In this document: positions 25,129 to 33,477 of the stretch, piece by piece
Layout of the letters: each line of letters opens with the position of its first letter
Numbering within the stretch: position 1 is the first letter of the stretch
From: Bryobacterales bacterium
GTDB taxonomy: Bacteria > Acidobacteriota > Terriglobia > Bryobacterales > Bryobacteraceae
DNA: 45,706 nt
Reading direction: 5' to 3'
Assembly (NCBI GenBank): GCA_003166475.1
Contig: PMVV01000188.1
Location: forward strand, 1-45,706
The notes under the pieces: generated by a model
The model's database searches: none
What the model was told of the DNA's origin: nothing
Seen by the model: the letters and a program-made list of their open reading frames with translations, nothing else
Translations under genes and position numbers: made by a program

Positions 25129-26397
25129 CTAACGGTCCTCGAATTCGGCTGCGACCGGGTTGGTGCGCGTGGCAAGCAGCGCGATCATCACCACAGTCCA
25201 GGCAGCCAGAGCCGGACGCGAGAACGGATAATCCACGGTGGCGTGCAAGAAGACGGCGATCACCCCGACACCCCAAACCGAACCAAACGCGGGGCGCAAA
25301 CACCAGACAAACAGGGTCGCCATGGCGATCCCGAACGGCAGCCCACCCTCCGCGGTCCACTCCAGCCAGTCGGCGTGAGCGCGGTTGGCGAACGTGCCGG
25401 TATCGATGATGGCGTAGGTAGGATACACCACGGGCCAAGTCCCCAGGCCGGACCCCAACCCCGGGCGGGCGGCGATCATCCGCATGGAGGAGATATTGAA
25501 CTCGCGGCGGGTGGCAAATGGATCGGGTGTCTCGAGGCGTTCCCAAACTCTCTCCCATCCCACCACGGCGGTGAACACCGCCAGCAGCAGCACTACGCGC
25601 AGCAGGGCGCTCCCAATGTTCCGCCCGGACGTGCGCCCTTGCAGCCATAGCAGCGCCGTGACGACCACGATTTCGGCGGAGGCCAACACAAACCCGGCCC
25701 GGGAAGCGGCGGCGATTACCGAAGCATACATCGCGGCTGCCATACAGGAATAAAGCAAGGAGTCCCGCTTGCTGGTCATGGCCCCATAGAGCGCCAGCGG
25801 CAGCACCGCTTCGATGAAGGCGGCGTAATGGTTCCGGTAGAGGATCGGCCCCATCAGCCCGGGGTATTCGGCTTCAAAGAGCCAAAAGATCTTGCCCCCT
25901 GCCGTAAAGGTCTGGAGCGTCGCCTCCACCGCCACCAGGAAGCCGAACCAGAGCATGGCGGAACGGAACCAGCGGTGCACGCGCTGGTCCTGAAAAAGAA
26001 GCCAGCCGGTCACAAAGACCGCCAAAAGCGCGGCCCAGCGGGCCAGGGCGATTTTGGTCTCGAAAGGAGAAACCGTGCGCCCGGCCGCCCACTGGAACAA
26101 GCCCCAGAATACGGCAAACATCAGCGGCGCCAGCGGGTAGACGAAGCGCGGCGGAGTCCTGCGCCATTGGATCAGGGCAGCCACGGCCAGCCCGAACATG
26201 CCGACCTGAAAGACGGCGACGGGCCAATAGCCGGGCACCCAGAGAGTCAGAATACCGAAAAACAGTACCGCGGCCAACAGGTAGGGCATCGAGTTCCGTA
26301 GTGTAACCCGAAGCGGGGCTGGAAAATGCCGGCCGCCGCATAAGACAGCGTCTCCCGATTGAAGGCGACTGTCAGAGGAGTTTTGGATTTCCGCCAT
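25129..26397 (-). CDS. O-antigen ligase/Wzy-like polytopic membrane protein
   Basis: About ten to twelve membrane helices fill the protein. A large loop contains RREFNISSMRMIAARPGLGS, GLGTWPVVYPTYA and the HADWLEWTAEGG motif, typical of the WaaL/Wzy O-antigen ligase-polymerase superfamily. These enzymes join or polymerise lipid-linked glycans on the periplasmic side. The start is uncertain: ATG at 26397 gives 422 residues, while ATG at 26289 gives a protein beginning just before helix 1 (MPYLLAAVLFFGILTLWVPG). The region before 26289 overlaps the antisense of the truncated GIY-YIG-type gene, which favours the shorter form. Confidence 0.82.
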   Translation of the reverse strand: MAEIQNSSDSRLQSGDAVLCGGRHFPAPLRVTLRNSMPYLLAAVLFFGILTLWVPGYWPVAVFQVGMFGLAVAALIQWRRTPPRFVYPLAPLMFAVFWGLFQWAAGRTVSPFETKIALARWAALLAVFVTGWLLFQDQRVHRWFRSAMLWFGFLVAVEATLQTFTAGGKIFWLFEAEYPGLMGPILYRNHYAAFIEAVLPLALYGAMTSKRDSLLYSCMAAAMYASVIAAASRAGFVLASAEIVVVTALLWLQGRTSGRNIGSALLRVVLLLAVFTAVVGWERVWERLETPDPFATRREFNISSMRMIAARPGLGSGLGTWPVVYPTYAIIDTGTFANRAHADWLEWTAEGGLPFGIAMATLFVWCLRPAFGSVWGVGVIAVFLHATVDYPFSRPALAAWTVVMIALLATRTNPVAAEFEDR

Positions 26398-26398
26398 T

Positions 26399-26971
26399 GT
26401 GTTCGTCAGCAAGGACGAGAACCTCACCAAGGCCCATGTGAGATACCTCGAGAGCAAACTCTTGGAGGAGGCCGGCCAAATAGGCAGGTTCAAGGTCGAT
26501 CAGAACCAAGCCGGCGGAGCCAAACTTCCGGAGTCCGATAGGCACGACATGGAGGTTTTCCTTTCCCATATTCGCCAGTTGTTGCCGGTCCTCGGATCCG
26601 AACTTCTCGTCCCAATCGCCCAACCCGAAGCGACGCAGCAATCTGGCGGCGCTCTTTCTTGTCGAATGAAAGGTGCTGAAGGTCGCGGTCACCGCACGCC
26701 TGATGGATTTGTGGTACTTCGAGGCTCTACAGCCGTGCTGCAGGAGCGCCCGTCCGCGAACAGGTGGCCCAATATCATAGCTCGTCGCGAGAAGTTGATC
26801 GCCGATGGCACCCTCGTCCAGAAGGGCGGGTTCTATTTGTTTACAAAAGGCGTGGAGTTCCCTAGCCCAAGCGCAGCCGCGGCGGTGATTGAGGGTAGCA
26901 GCGCGAATGGACTTATTGAGTGGAGGACCAACGATGGAAGAGTCCTCAAAGACCTCGATCAAGGCGCCTAA
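26399..26971 (+). pseudogene. GIY-YIG family protein with DUF4357, N-terminal domain lost
   Basis: The fragment starts inside a conserved block (FWISAIVFVSKDENLTKAHV, RYLESKLLEEAGQ) that in full-length relatives follows a GIY-YIG nuclease domain. An in-frame TGA lies just upstream, at about 26360, and no GIY-YIG motif remains. The rest is intact: an acidic middle (LPESDRHDMEVFLSHIRQLL) and the C-terminal DUF4357 (PSAAAAVIEGSSANGLIEW). The first codon would be GTG at 26399 without a ribosome site. Without the nuclease domain a catalytic role is lost. It shares its breakpoint with the 5' region of the divergent membrane gene. Confidence 0.75.
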
Positions 26972-27013
26972 CGGAGAGACCGCAGGCGACAGGGACTGCG
27001 CTGGCGGCGCGTT

Positions 27014-27054
27014 GGCGGCCTGAGAGGCCGCCGCAGGCCGAGGGCCTGCCCCGC
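27014..27054 (-). repeat. GTGGGGC-type double-hairpin repeat (GCGGGGC variant)
   Basis: On the minus strand: GCGGGGCAGGCCCTCGGCCTGC, then GGCGGCC-TCTCA-GGCCGCC. Apart from the second base it equals the copy at 16920-16960. Confidence 0.85.
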
Positions 27055-27096
27055 ATAGCGGCAAGCCGCAAACGGAGTATCGGCTGAAGACCGCGG

Positions 27097-27140
27097 AGGC
27101 CACCTAAAAGGTGGCCTGCGGCCAGGATTGGCCGCCCCAC
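27097..27140 (-). repeat. GTGGGGC-type repeat with covaried stems
   Basis: On the minus strand: GTGGGGCGGCCA-ATCC-TGGCCGC (hairpin 1), then AGGCCACC-TTTTA-GGTGGCCT (27097-27117). Both stems differ in sequence from neighbouring copies yet pair fully. This supports selection on structure, or derivation by palindrome-forming events. Confidence 0.8.
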
Positions 27141-27207
27141 AAGAATCGTCGCGGCGCGCGAAGAAACTGATGGATAGTAGTACAAGGGCCCGCGCTAAAC
27201 TAGAAGA

Positions 27208-28608
27208 ATGATGCTGCGCACGGCCCCCTGGGTAGCGCTCCTCTCCGCGATGCCGTTGCTGGCCTCCGTGGCGCCGCCGTCCGCCTGGGTGCCCGCGCGG
27301 TGGAACGGAACCAACCCCCAATCGCTCGATCTGCTCTCCGGCACGCCCATCAACTGCCTGCTGGTCAACTCGTACTCGCCCGAATTCGTAACCCGCGCGG
27401 CCGCCCGCGGCATGGTCACGCTGGCGGTCCTCAAGCCCGGCGCAGACCCCGCCGATCCGGCGCGCCAGGCCATTCGCGCGGGCTTGCAAGGCATCGTGCT
27501 GGAAGGCGATTTTCCCGGCGGGACAGCCGCGCGCGTGCGCGACATGCTGGCCGACGCGCACGCTGTCGTCGTCGAACTCACCTCCCGCGCGCGCATGCCA
27601 TTGGGCGGCCCCGACCCCATCGTCGGCACGTATCAAGGCGTGTGGCCCGGCATCCAGGTGCTCGACAACGGCGCGGCCAAAGCGGCTCCCTCCGGCTCGC
27701 CCTGGATCGACACCAACACGGGATTCATCCGCTCCGTGCGGGCCTGGGGACCGGCCATCGTATGGCTCGGCTATCTGCCGCCGGCGCACAGCATCGTCAC
27801 CGGCGAGCGCTATCAGGCAGCCATCGCCGACGCGGAGATGGCCGGCGCGCGCTGGATCCTGGCGCTCGACGACGATTTCTTTGCTCGCCTCGAGCGGGGC
27901 GATGCCGCCGCTGTTAAGAATTGGCGCGGCATAGCGCAGGTGCTTCAGTTTTTCGAAAGCCACCCGGAATGGCGCGCGCTGCGCTCTTACGGCAAACTGG
28001 CCGTGGTTCAGGATCATGACGACGCGTTGCTATCGGGCGGCATCCTGGACATGATCGCCGCCAAGCACACGCCCATGCGCGCCATCCCCGGCCAGCGCCT
28101 CACGCCCGATGCGCTCCAGGGCGCGACCATGGCAGTCGATGTGGACGTCAACTCGCTCACGCCCGAGCAGCGCGAGATGCTGAAAAACTTCGCGCGTGCG
28201 GGCGGCACAGTGCTTACCGCGCCGCCCGGATGGAAAGGGCAGTCCGCGCTGCAGCCCGGACAGATCACGCTGGACACCGCCGAACTCGAACGGCTCAACG
28301 ATATCTGGCACGACGTGCAGTCCATGACCGGCCGCAAGAATCTGGGCGCGCGCCTGTTCAACGTCTCGTCGATGCTCTCGAATGTGCTGGCCACACCCGA
28401 CGGCAAGCAGGTGGTGGTGGAACTGGTGAACTACTCGGCTTACCCCATCGAAAACGTCTCCGTGCAGGTGCTGGGGACATTTAAACACGCGCAACTGATC
28501 GCTCCCGAAGGCATCCAAAAGGATCTGGAGGTTTACGTCACCGACGAAGGCGGCACGGGCGTGGACATCGAGCGCGTTTCCGCCTGCGCCACGGTGCGTT
28601 TAGACTAG
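27208..28608 (+). CDS. Exported protein of unknown function
   Basis: This is a 466-residue protein with a signal peptide (about 1-20) and a two-domain look. The N-terminal part (residues about 25-230) alternates strands and helices like a TIM-barrel or deacetylase-type fold (NCLLVNSYSPEFVTRAAARG, GLQGIVLEGDFPGG, WILALDDDFFARL). The later part contains a glutamine-amidotransferase-like patch (MKNFARAGGTVLTAPPGW), as found in beta-galactosidase trimerisation-type domains. It ends with a small beta domain. The ATG is 6 bp after TAAACT and follows AGAAGA. It is 4 bp upstream of the DUF362 gene, so operonic. Function not recognised. Confidence 0.75.
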   Translation: MMLRTAPWVALLSAMPLLASVAPPSAWVPARWNGTNPQSLDLLSGTPINCLLVNSYSPEFVTRAAARGMVTLAVLKPGADPADPARQAIRAGLQGIVLEGDFPGGTAARVRDMLADAHAVVVELTSRARMPLGGPDPIVGTYQGVWPGIQVLDNGAAKAAPSGSPWIDTNTGFIRSVRAWGPAIVWLGYLPPAHSIVTGERYQAAIADAEMAGARWILALDDDFFARLERGDAAAVKNWRGIAQVLQFFESHPEWRALRSYGKLAVVQDHDDALLSGGILDMIAAKHTPMRAIPGQRLTPDALQGATMAVDVDVNSLTPEQREMLKNFARAGGTVLTAPPGWKGQSALQPGQITLDTAELERLNDIWHDVQSMTGRKNLGARLFNVSSMLSNVLATPDGKQVVVELVNYSAYPIENVSVQVLGTFKHAQLIAPEGIQKDLEVYVTDEGGTGVDIERVSACATVRLD

Positions 28609-28612
28609 AAGA

Positions 28613-29743
28613 ATGACTCGGAGAGAATGGATTGCGCTCATCAGTGCGGCGCCGCTGCTCAAAGCCGCGCCCGGCCCGGAGGGCAACGCCCCTGCCGCGC
28701 CCGTGGCCATCGCCAAGTGCGCTTCGTATGACGAGGATGTGACCGCGCGCCTGGCCACGATGTTCGACCAGCTCGGCGGCCTCGATCGCGTGGTACGCGG
28801 CAAGACCGTAACTATCAAGCTGAACATGACCGGCAGTCCCGCGCTGCGCGTGGACGGGCGGCCGCCGGGTGTCACTCACTACGTGCATCCGAAACTGGTG
28901 GGCGCGACAGCGCACCTGATGGGACGGGCGGGCGCGCGGCGCATCCGCTTCGTCGAGAGCGCCTGGGCCACCAGCGGGCCGCTCGAGGATTACCTGCTCG
29001 ATTCCGGGTGGAACGTGCGCCAGTTGCTGGCCGCCGCGCCGGGTGTGGAATTCGAAAACACCAACGCGCTGGGCAAGAGCAAAAAGTACGCGCGGTTCAA
29101 AGTGCCGGGCGGCGGCTACCTGTTCCCGGCGTACGATCTGAATCAAGCCTACGAAGATACGGACGTCTTCGTCAGCATGGCCAAGCTGAAGAATCACGCC
29201 ACTTGCGGCGTGACGCTCTCCATGAAGAACTGCTTCGGCATGTTGCCCGCATCCATCTATGGCGATGACGCCGGCCGGGACGAGCCCAACGAAAACCCCA
29301 CTGCGGGCCGCGCCAAGACTATGCACGCGGGCCGGCGGCAGCCTTCCAAATCTGCGCCCGCGGAACTGGACCCGTCTTCCAGCCGCGAGCCGGGCTATCG
29401 CGTGCCACACATTGTCGCCGACTTGGTGAAGTCGCGGCCGATCGACTTGCAGATTATCGATGGCATTGAATCGATCGCGGGCGGCGAAGGCCCATGGGTC
29501 GGGGGCGTACGCCGGGTGCAGCCGGGAGTGCTGCTGGCGGGGCTGAATCCGGTGTCGACGGATGCGGTGGCGGCGGCGGTGATGGGCTACGATCCGCGGG
29601 CCGCGCGCGGCACTGCGCCGTTCCGCAAATGTGAGAACACGCTGCTGCTCGCCGAGCGGCACGGCGTAGGCTCGGCCGACCTGCGCAGAATCGATGTGCG
29701 CGGGGTGGCGATTGCGGGGGCGATGTACCGCTATGAGGCGTGA
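28613..29743 (+). CDS. DUF362 family protein, exported
   Basis: This is a 376-residue protein starting MTRREWIALISAAPLLKAAP, a twin-arginine-like signal. The DUF362 signatures are present: TVTIKLNMTG, a MGRAGARRIRFVESA block, VFVSMAKLKNHATCGVTLSM with conserved lysines/asparagine, and KNCFGMLP. The C-terminal IDGIESIAGGEGPW and NPVSTDAVAAAVMGYDP are also present. DUF362 proteins sometimes carry ferredoxin domains; none is seen here. The biochemical role of the family is not settled. It overlaps the gamma-glutamyltransferase start by 11 bp. Its ATG context (ACTAGAAGAATG) repeats that of the upstream gene exactly. Confidence 0.85.
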   Translation: MTRREWIALISAAPLLKAAPGPEGNAPAAPVAIAKCASYDEDVTARLATMFDQLGGLDRVVRGKTVTIKLNMTGSPALRVDGRPPGVTHYVHPKLVGATAHLMGRAGARRIRFVESAWATSGPLEDYLLDSGWNVRQLLAAAPGVEFENTNALGKSKKYARFKVPGGGYLFPAYDLNQAYEDTDVFVSMAKLKNHATCGVTLSMKNCFGMLPASIYGDDAGRDEPNENPTAGRAKTMHAGRRQPSKSAPAELDPSSSREPGYRVPHIVADLVKSRPIDLQIIDGIESIAGGEGPWVGGVRRVQPGVLLAGLNPVSTDAVAAAVMGYDPRAARGTAPFRKCENTLLLAERHGVGSADLRRIDVRGVAIAGAMYRYEA

Positions 29744-31544
29744 CGCGGCGACACGGCGACGCGGCGACACGGCGACCGCGATGGTGGCATGTGCGCTCTT
29801 GTCGGCCGCGAGCGGCGGCGCACAGTCGAAGCTGACCATGTTCCCGCCCGTGCGCGGCCTGCACGAAATGGTGGGATCGTGCAACAACTTCGAAGTGGAT
29901 GCGGGCATGCGCATCCTGGCCGAGGGCGGCAACGCGGTGGATGCGGGGGTCGCCACCACCCTCGCCGCCGGCGTCACGGAACTGGATCACTTTGGCCTGG
30001 GCGGCGAAATCCCGATCGTGATCAAAATGGCCGGCAAGCCGGTCATCGCCATCAGCGGCATCGGCACGGCGCCGAAGCGCGCTACGGTCGCTTTCTATGA
30101 ATCGCGTAAGCGGGAGCCTTGGGAACAGCCGGGCCACATGACGCCCATGCCGGCGCAGGGGATTCTCGCCTCTCCGGTGCCCGGTGCGATGGACGGACTG
30201 ATCCTGGCGCTCGAACGCTACGGGACAATGTCATTCGCGAGCGTGGCGGCGCCAGCCATCGAATACGCCGACGGATTCCCACTCACCGAAGTCATGGCGG
30301 ATTGGATCCGTGGCTCGCAGCCGCTGCTGGAGCTTTGGCCCACCTCGCGCGAATTCTTCCTTCCCAACGGTATAGCGCCCCGGCGCGGCGACGTCTTCCG
30401 TGAGCCGGCCCTGGCGAAAACCTTGCGCGCGCTGGCCGCCGCCGAAACCAAAGCCAAGGGCGACCGCACCGACCGTCTGCACGCCGTCCGCGACTACTTC
30501 TACAAAGGCCCCATCGCGCACGAATACGACCAGTTTTGCGCGCGCAACGGCGGCCTGATCTCCTACGACGACATGGCCGGCTTCCATGCGGAGACCGATA
30601 CGCCGCGCACCGGCACGTATCGCGGCTATGAAATCTTCAAGCCCGGCTTCTGGTCGCAAGGCCCGGTGATGATCGAGACCTTGAACCTGCTGGAGGGCTA
30701 CGACCTTCGGGCAATGGGCCACAACACGCCGGCATACATTCACACGCTGGTGGAAGCCATCAAGCTGGCCTTTGCCGATCGCGACCGCTACTATGGCGAT
30801 CCGAAGTTTTCCAAGATTCCCGAGGAGACGCTGCTCTCGAAAGACTACGCAGCCGAGCGCCGCAAGCTGATCGATCCCGATCACGCGTCGCTGGAGCATC
30901 GCCCCGGCGCATTCGGCGGACCTCTGCCCATGCCGCCGTCCACCGAATCGACTATAGCTGCGCGCGACACCACGTGCGTGAACGTGGTGGACCGCGAGCG
31001 CAACATGTTCTCGGCCACGCCCAGCGGCGGCTGGCTGCCCTCGGTGATCGCCGGCGATACGGGTCTAGCCATGAGCGAGCGCATGCAGACGTTCGTGCTG
31101 ACGCCCGGCCATCCGAACCAGTTGGCGCCGGGCAAGCGGCCGCGCGTGACGCTCAGCCCCATGCTGGTGCTGAAGGATGGCAAGCCGTTCCTGGCGATGT
31201 CCACTCCCGGCGGAGATTTGCAGGACCAGACGCTGCTCCAGGTGTTCCTCAACATGGTGGAATTCAACATGTCGCCGCAGGAAGCCATCGAGGCGCCGCG
31301 TTTCGACAGCGCGCATCTGTATACGTCCTTCGATTTCCACGAATTTCTTCCCGGTAAGCTGAATGTGGAGCGCCGCATTCCGCAAGCGACCATCGATAAG
31401 CTCACGGCCATGGGCCACAAGGTCACCGTGATTGGCGATTGGGGCAATCTTTCCGCGCCTACCGCCATTCGCATTTCGATGTCCGATGGCGTGCTGACGG
31501 GCGGTGCGGATCCGCGCCGCAGCCGCTTCATCTATGGGCGGTGA
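29733..31544 (+). CDS. Gamma-glutamyltransferase family hydrolase
   Basis: This is a 603-residue exported N-terminal-nucleophile enzyme that cleaves or transfers gamma-glutamyl groups (glutathione and related amides). After a signal-like segment (AMVACALLSAASGGAQS) it has EMVGSCNNFEVDAGMRILAE, GGNAVDAGVATTLAAGV and GLGGEIPIVI. The self-cleavage/nucleophile site is ARDTTCVNVVD, where the second Thr should become the new N-terminus. The downstream small-subunit motif differs from classical enzymes (SGGWLPSVIAGDTGLAMSER instead of a PGTGFLLNN-like loop), so substrate preference may differ. The start is tentatively ATG 29733; ATG 29781 is possible. The first codons cross a perfect 16-bp tandem duplication (29744-29775). 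Confidence 0.87.
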   Translation: MRRDAATRRRGDTATAMVACALLSAASGGAQSKLTMFPPVRGLHEMVGSCNNFEVDAGMRILAEGGNAVDAGVATTLAAGVTELDHFGLGGEIPIVIKMAGKPVIAISGIGTAPKRATVAFYESRKREPWEQPGHMTPMPAQGILASPVPGAMDGLILALERYGTMSFASVAAPAIEYADGFPLTEVMADWIRGSQPLLELWPTSREFFLPNGIAPRRGDVFREPALAKTLRALAAAETKAKGDRTDRLHAVRDYFYKGPIAHEYDQFCARNGGLISYDDMAGFHAETDTPRTGTYRGYEIFKPGFWSQGPVMIETLNLLEGYDLRAMGHNTPAYIHTLVEAIKLAFADRDRYYGDPKFSKIPEETLLSKDYAAERRKLIDPDHASLEHRPGAFGGPLPMPPSTESTIAARDTTCVNVVDRERNMFSATPSGGWLPSVIAGDTGLAMSERMQTFVLTPGHPNQLAPGKRPRVTLSPMLVLKDGKPFLAMSTPGGDLQDQTLLQVFLNMVEFNMSPQEAIEAPRFDSAHLYTSFDFHEFLPGKLNVERRIPQATIDKLTAMGHKVTVIGDWGNLSAPTAIRISMSDGVLTGGADPRRSRFIYGR

Positions 31545-31565
31545 TGGATGAGGGAAGGCCGCTAA

Positions 31566-31832
31566 ATGACCATCACGGTTGAGCTCGCACCGGAGCTTCA
31601 GGCGGAACTCGCTCGCCGGGCCGCAATGCAGGGAGTAGAGATCGATGTGTATGCCGCCGGTCTGCTTGAGGATGCCGCCCATCGTCCCGTTGCACCCGGC
31701 AAACCCCAGGCGTCTCCGCCCGCTGGTGAGGTCGTCGAAGCGATCGAGCGGCTTAAGAGCTTTGGGAAGACCCAGGGACTCTCGCTCGGCGCCATGACCA
31801 TCCGCGAATTGCGCCATGAGGCGCGTCGGTGA
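31566..31832 (+). CDS. Antitoxin-like small protein
   Basis: This is an 88-residue protein with an N-terminal strand and helix (TITVELAPELQAELARRAAM, QGVEIDVYAAGLLEDAA) like ribbon-helix-helix or related antitoxins that sit before PIN-domain toxins. Its stop overlaps a GTG that opens a 13-codon stub of a VapC-like toxin (31829-31870). The antitoxin has therefore outlived its partner. A GAGGGAAGG ribosome site precedes the ATG. It could alternatively be cotranscribed with the gamma-glutamyltransferase gene 21 bp upstream. Confidence 0.65.
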   Translation: MTITVELAPELQAELARRAAMQGVEIDVYAAGLLEDAAHRPVAPGKPQASPPAGEVVEAIERLKSFGKTQGLSLGAMTIRELRHEARR

Positions 31833-31870
31833 CTGGCGTTGTCATCGATCCCTGCCGCATCCTCCTTTGA
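31829..31870 (+). pseudogene. Stub of a PIN-domain (VapC-like) toxin
   Basis: GTG overlapping the antitoxin stop (GTGA) opens MTGVVIDPCRILL and stops. VVID is how PIN toxins typically begin, with the first catalytic aspartate. The remaining 120 or so residues are gone. The coupling geometry (GTGA) is what one expects of an intact antitoxin-toxin pair. Confidence 0.5.
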
Positions 31871-31874
31871 CTCT

Positions 31875-32026
31875 TACGCGGCTTCGATCACGCGCAGACG
31901 GCTGCGACCGCGCGTGCGCGGGGATGATTTGACGATGATCTCCACGTCCCGTCCAAGCGCGTTGACCCAGTTCGCAAGCTGAGGAAGCTGGACGTCTCCC
32001 GGCGTTTGAGCTACAATGTGGCTCAA
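31875..32026 (-). pseudogene. Antitoxin-like C-terminal fragment
   Basis: The minus strand encodes SHIVAQTPGDVQLPQLANWV, NALGRDVEIIVKSSPRTRGR and a short tail ending VIEAA (stop at 31875). The NALGRDVEIIVK block resembles the end of XRE-type helix-turn-helix antitoxins. A TTG at 32026 could start it as a short gene, but it overlaps the dinJ operator on the other strand. I read it as a relic; a small divergent gene is possible. Confidence 0.4.
31989..32026 (+). promoter_or_regulatory. dinJ-yafQ promoter with operator across -10
   Basis: TGGACG (31989-31994), a 17-bp spacer and TACAAT (32012-32017). The -10 lies in the loop of an inverted repeat TTGAGC (32006-32011) and GCTCAA (32021-32026). 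A dimeric ribbon-helix-helix antitoxin binding here would block RNA polymerase, the usual autoregulation of such modules. The ribosome site AGAGAGGA follows. Confidence 0.6.
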
Positions 32027-32043
32027 GAGAGGAAATAAACGCA

Positions 32044-32307
32044 ATGGCTACCAATTCCGTCGTTCGCGCCCGCATCGATGGACGCACCAAGAGGGAGGCC
32101 GCGGCGGCGCTGAAGAAAATCGGCCTCACCGTTTCCGACGCCTTTCGCCTGCTGCTGGTGCGCGTCGCGGCGGAAAAGGCCCTGCCGTTCGAGCCGCTCA
32201 ATCCCAACGCTGAAACCGTCGCAGCAATGAAAGCCGCACGCAGGGGCGAGCTAGTCAAGGTTGGCAAGCCGGACAAATTGCTGCAAAGTCTGAATGCGGG
32301 AAATTAA
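32044..32307 (+). CDS. RelB/DinJ family antitoxin
   Basis: This is an 87-residue protein. The N-terminal strand and helices (SVVRARIDGRTKREAAAALK, KIGLTVSDAFRLLLVRVAAE) match the RelB/DinJ ribbon-helix-helix fold, and the motif KALPFEPLNPNAETVAAM is the usual toxin-wrapping tail. It should bind and neutralise the toxin encoded 14 bp inside its 3' end, and repress its own promoter. The -10 element lies inside a TTGAGC/GCTCAA inverted repeat. An intact antitoxin with an intact toxin contrasts with the broken modules on either side. Confidence 0.88.
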   Translation: MATNSVVRARIDGRTKREAAAALKKIGLTVSDAFRLLLVRVAAEKALPFEPLNPNAETVAAMKAARRGELVKVGKPDKLLQSLNAGN

Positions 32308-32575
32308 ATACACCACCCGCTTTCAGCGTGACTACAAGCGAGAGAAATCCGGTCGGCACAGCAAGAATCTGGACGCCCAGTTGATGGAGGTCGTCAACCT
32401 CCTCGCCGCCGACACGCCCCTGCCGCGCCGGAATTTCGATCACCCACTGTCCGGCGAATGGAACGATCACCGTGACTGCCACATCAGGCCGGATCTCGTT
32501 CTCGTTTACCGCAAGCCGGATGACGACAGCCTCGAGCTCGTGCGCCTTGGCTCGCATAATGAGCTGGGGCTGTGA
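32294..32575 (+). CDS. YafQ-type mRNA interferase toxin
   Basis: This is a 93-residue RelE/ParE-superfamily toxin that cleaves mRNA on the ribosome. The residues known to matter in E. coli YafQ appear at matching places: His50 (NFDHPL), His63 (RDCHIRPD), Asp67 and a late His88 (GSHNELG). Length and the LSGEWNDHRDCHI signature also fit. Its ATG lies within the antitoxin gene (14-bp overlap). Its stop overlaps a GTG that can start the FRG-domain gene, so toxin, antitoxin and downstream genes may be one transcript. Confidence 0.9.
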   Translation: MREIKYTTRFQRDYKREKSGRHSKNLDAQLMEVVNLLAADTPLPRRNFDHPLSGEWNDHRDCHIRPDLVLVYRKPDDDSLELVRLGSHNELGL

Positions 32576-33477
32576 GACGGCGTGCCGATCCGAATGATGG
32601 GAAAATGATGGGGACCATGACGCCCACCATCCCCACCATCCCCACCATCTACAAGCAACACCGCCTCGAATCGTGGGACGACTTCCTGAAGATCATCACC
32701 GGCTCGCCCTATTCCAACTGGGCGTTTCGCGGGCACCGCAAAGAGGCCTGGCCGCTGGCCAGCGCGCTCTCGCGCTATTTCCACAACTTTCACATCGACT
32801 CGCGCGCGTGGCCGCAACAGGAAGGGCGCATCCTGCGCGTGTTCAAGCGCAAGGCGCACCAGTTTTTGACGCAGCCCCCGGACCCGGACGACGACTTCCA
32901 ATGGCTGGCCCTGATGCAGCATCATGGGGCGCCTACGCGCCTCCTGGATTTCACCTGGTCGCCTTATGTGGCGGCCTTCTTCGCGCTGCAGCGCGCCACC
33001 GGCGACGCGGCAGTGTGGGCGCTCAATCCCGCCGATATCAGCGCGGGCGGCATCCGCCGTTCCACGAAATCGCGGAAGCCCGCCGTCCCCACGCGCGGCA
33101 TGGACCCGCGGCGCAAAGGCAATTTCGCGCGCTATTTCCTGAAGGGCGACCGCGAGTTCATCTGGCTGGGCGAGCCGGACACCATGAACCGCCGCTTGAT
33201 CGCGCAATCCGGCACCTTCGCGCTGCCCGGCGCGCTGGATAAGCCCATGGAAGAGATCGTGCGCAAATACCGCGACCCCAAGAACATGATGGCCAAGTTC
33301 ATCCTGCCGGCCGGCAAGGTGCGTGAAACCGGCCTGCGCGAGTTGTACCGCATGAACATCACCAACGCCACGCTGTTTCCCGACCTGGATGGGCTGGCGC
33401 GCTCGCTGGCCTACGAGTTGGAATTCCACTGGGCCTACAATCCGCGCACCATGGAATCCTTCCGGACGGAGGAGTGA
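32572..33477 (+). CDS. FRG-domain protein
   Basis: This is a 301-residue protein from GTG 32572, which overlaps the toxin stop by 4 bp. ATG at 32605, 32608 or 32617 are alternatives. The FRG motif is plain: NWAFRGHRKEAWPLASALSR (FRGH at 52-55), then WLALMQHHGAPTRLLDFTWS and PYVAAFFALQRATGD. FRG domains are common in defence and mobile loci, but their activity is not firmly established. The protein lacks membrane segments. A 9-bp tandem repeat (CCCACCATC, three copies, about 32621-32648) encodes the TPTIPTIPTI stretch. Its stop overlaps the ATP-grasp start by 4 bp. Confidence 0.85.
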   Translation: MRRRADPNDGKMMGTMTPTIPTIPTIYKQHRLESWDDFLKIITGSPYSNWAFRGHRKEAWPLASALSRYFHNFHIDSRAWPQQEGRILRVFKRKAHQFLTQPPDPDDDFQWLALMQHHGAPTRLLDFTWSPYVAAFFALQRATGDAAVWALNPADISAGGIRRSTKSRKPAVPTRGMDPRRKGNFARYFLKGDREFIWLGEPDTMNRRLIAQSGTFALPGALDKPMEEIVRKYRDPKNMMAKFILPAGKVRETGLRELYRMNITNATLFPDLDGLARSLAYELEFHWAYNPRTMESFRTEE

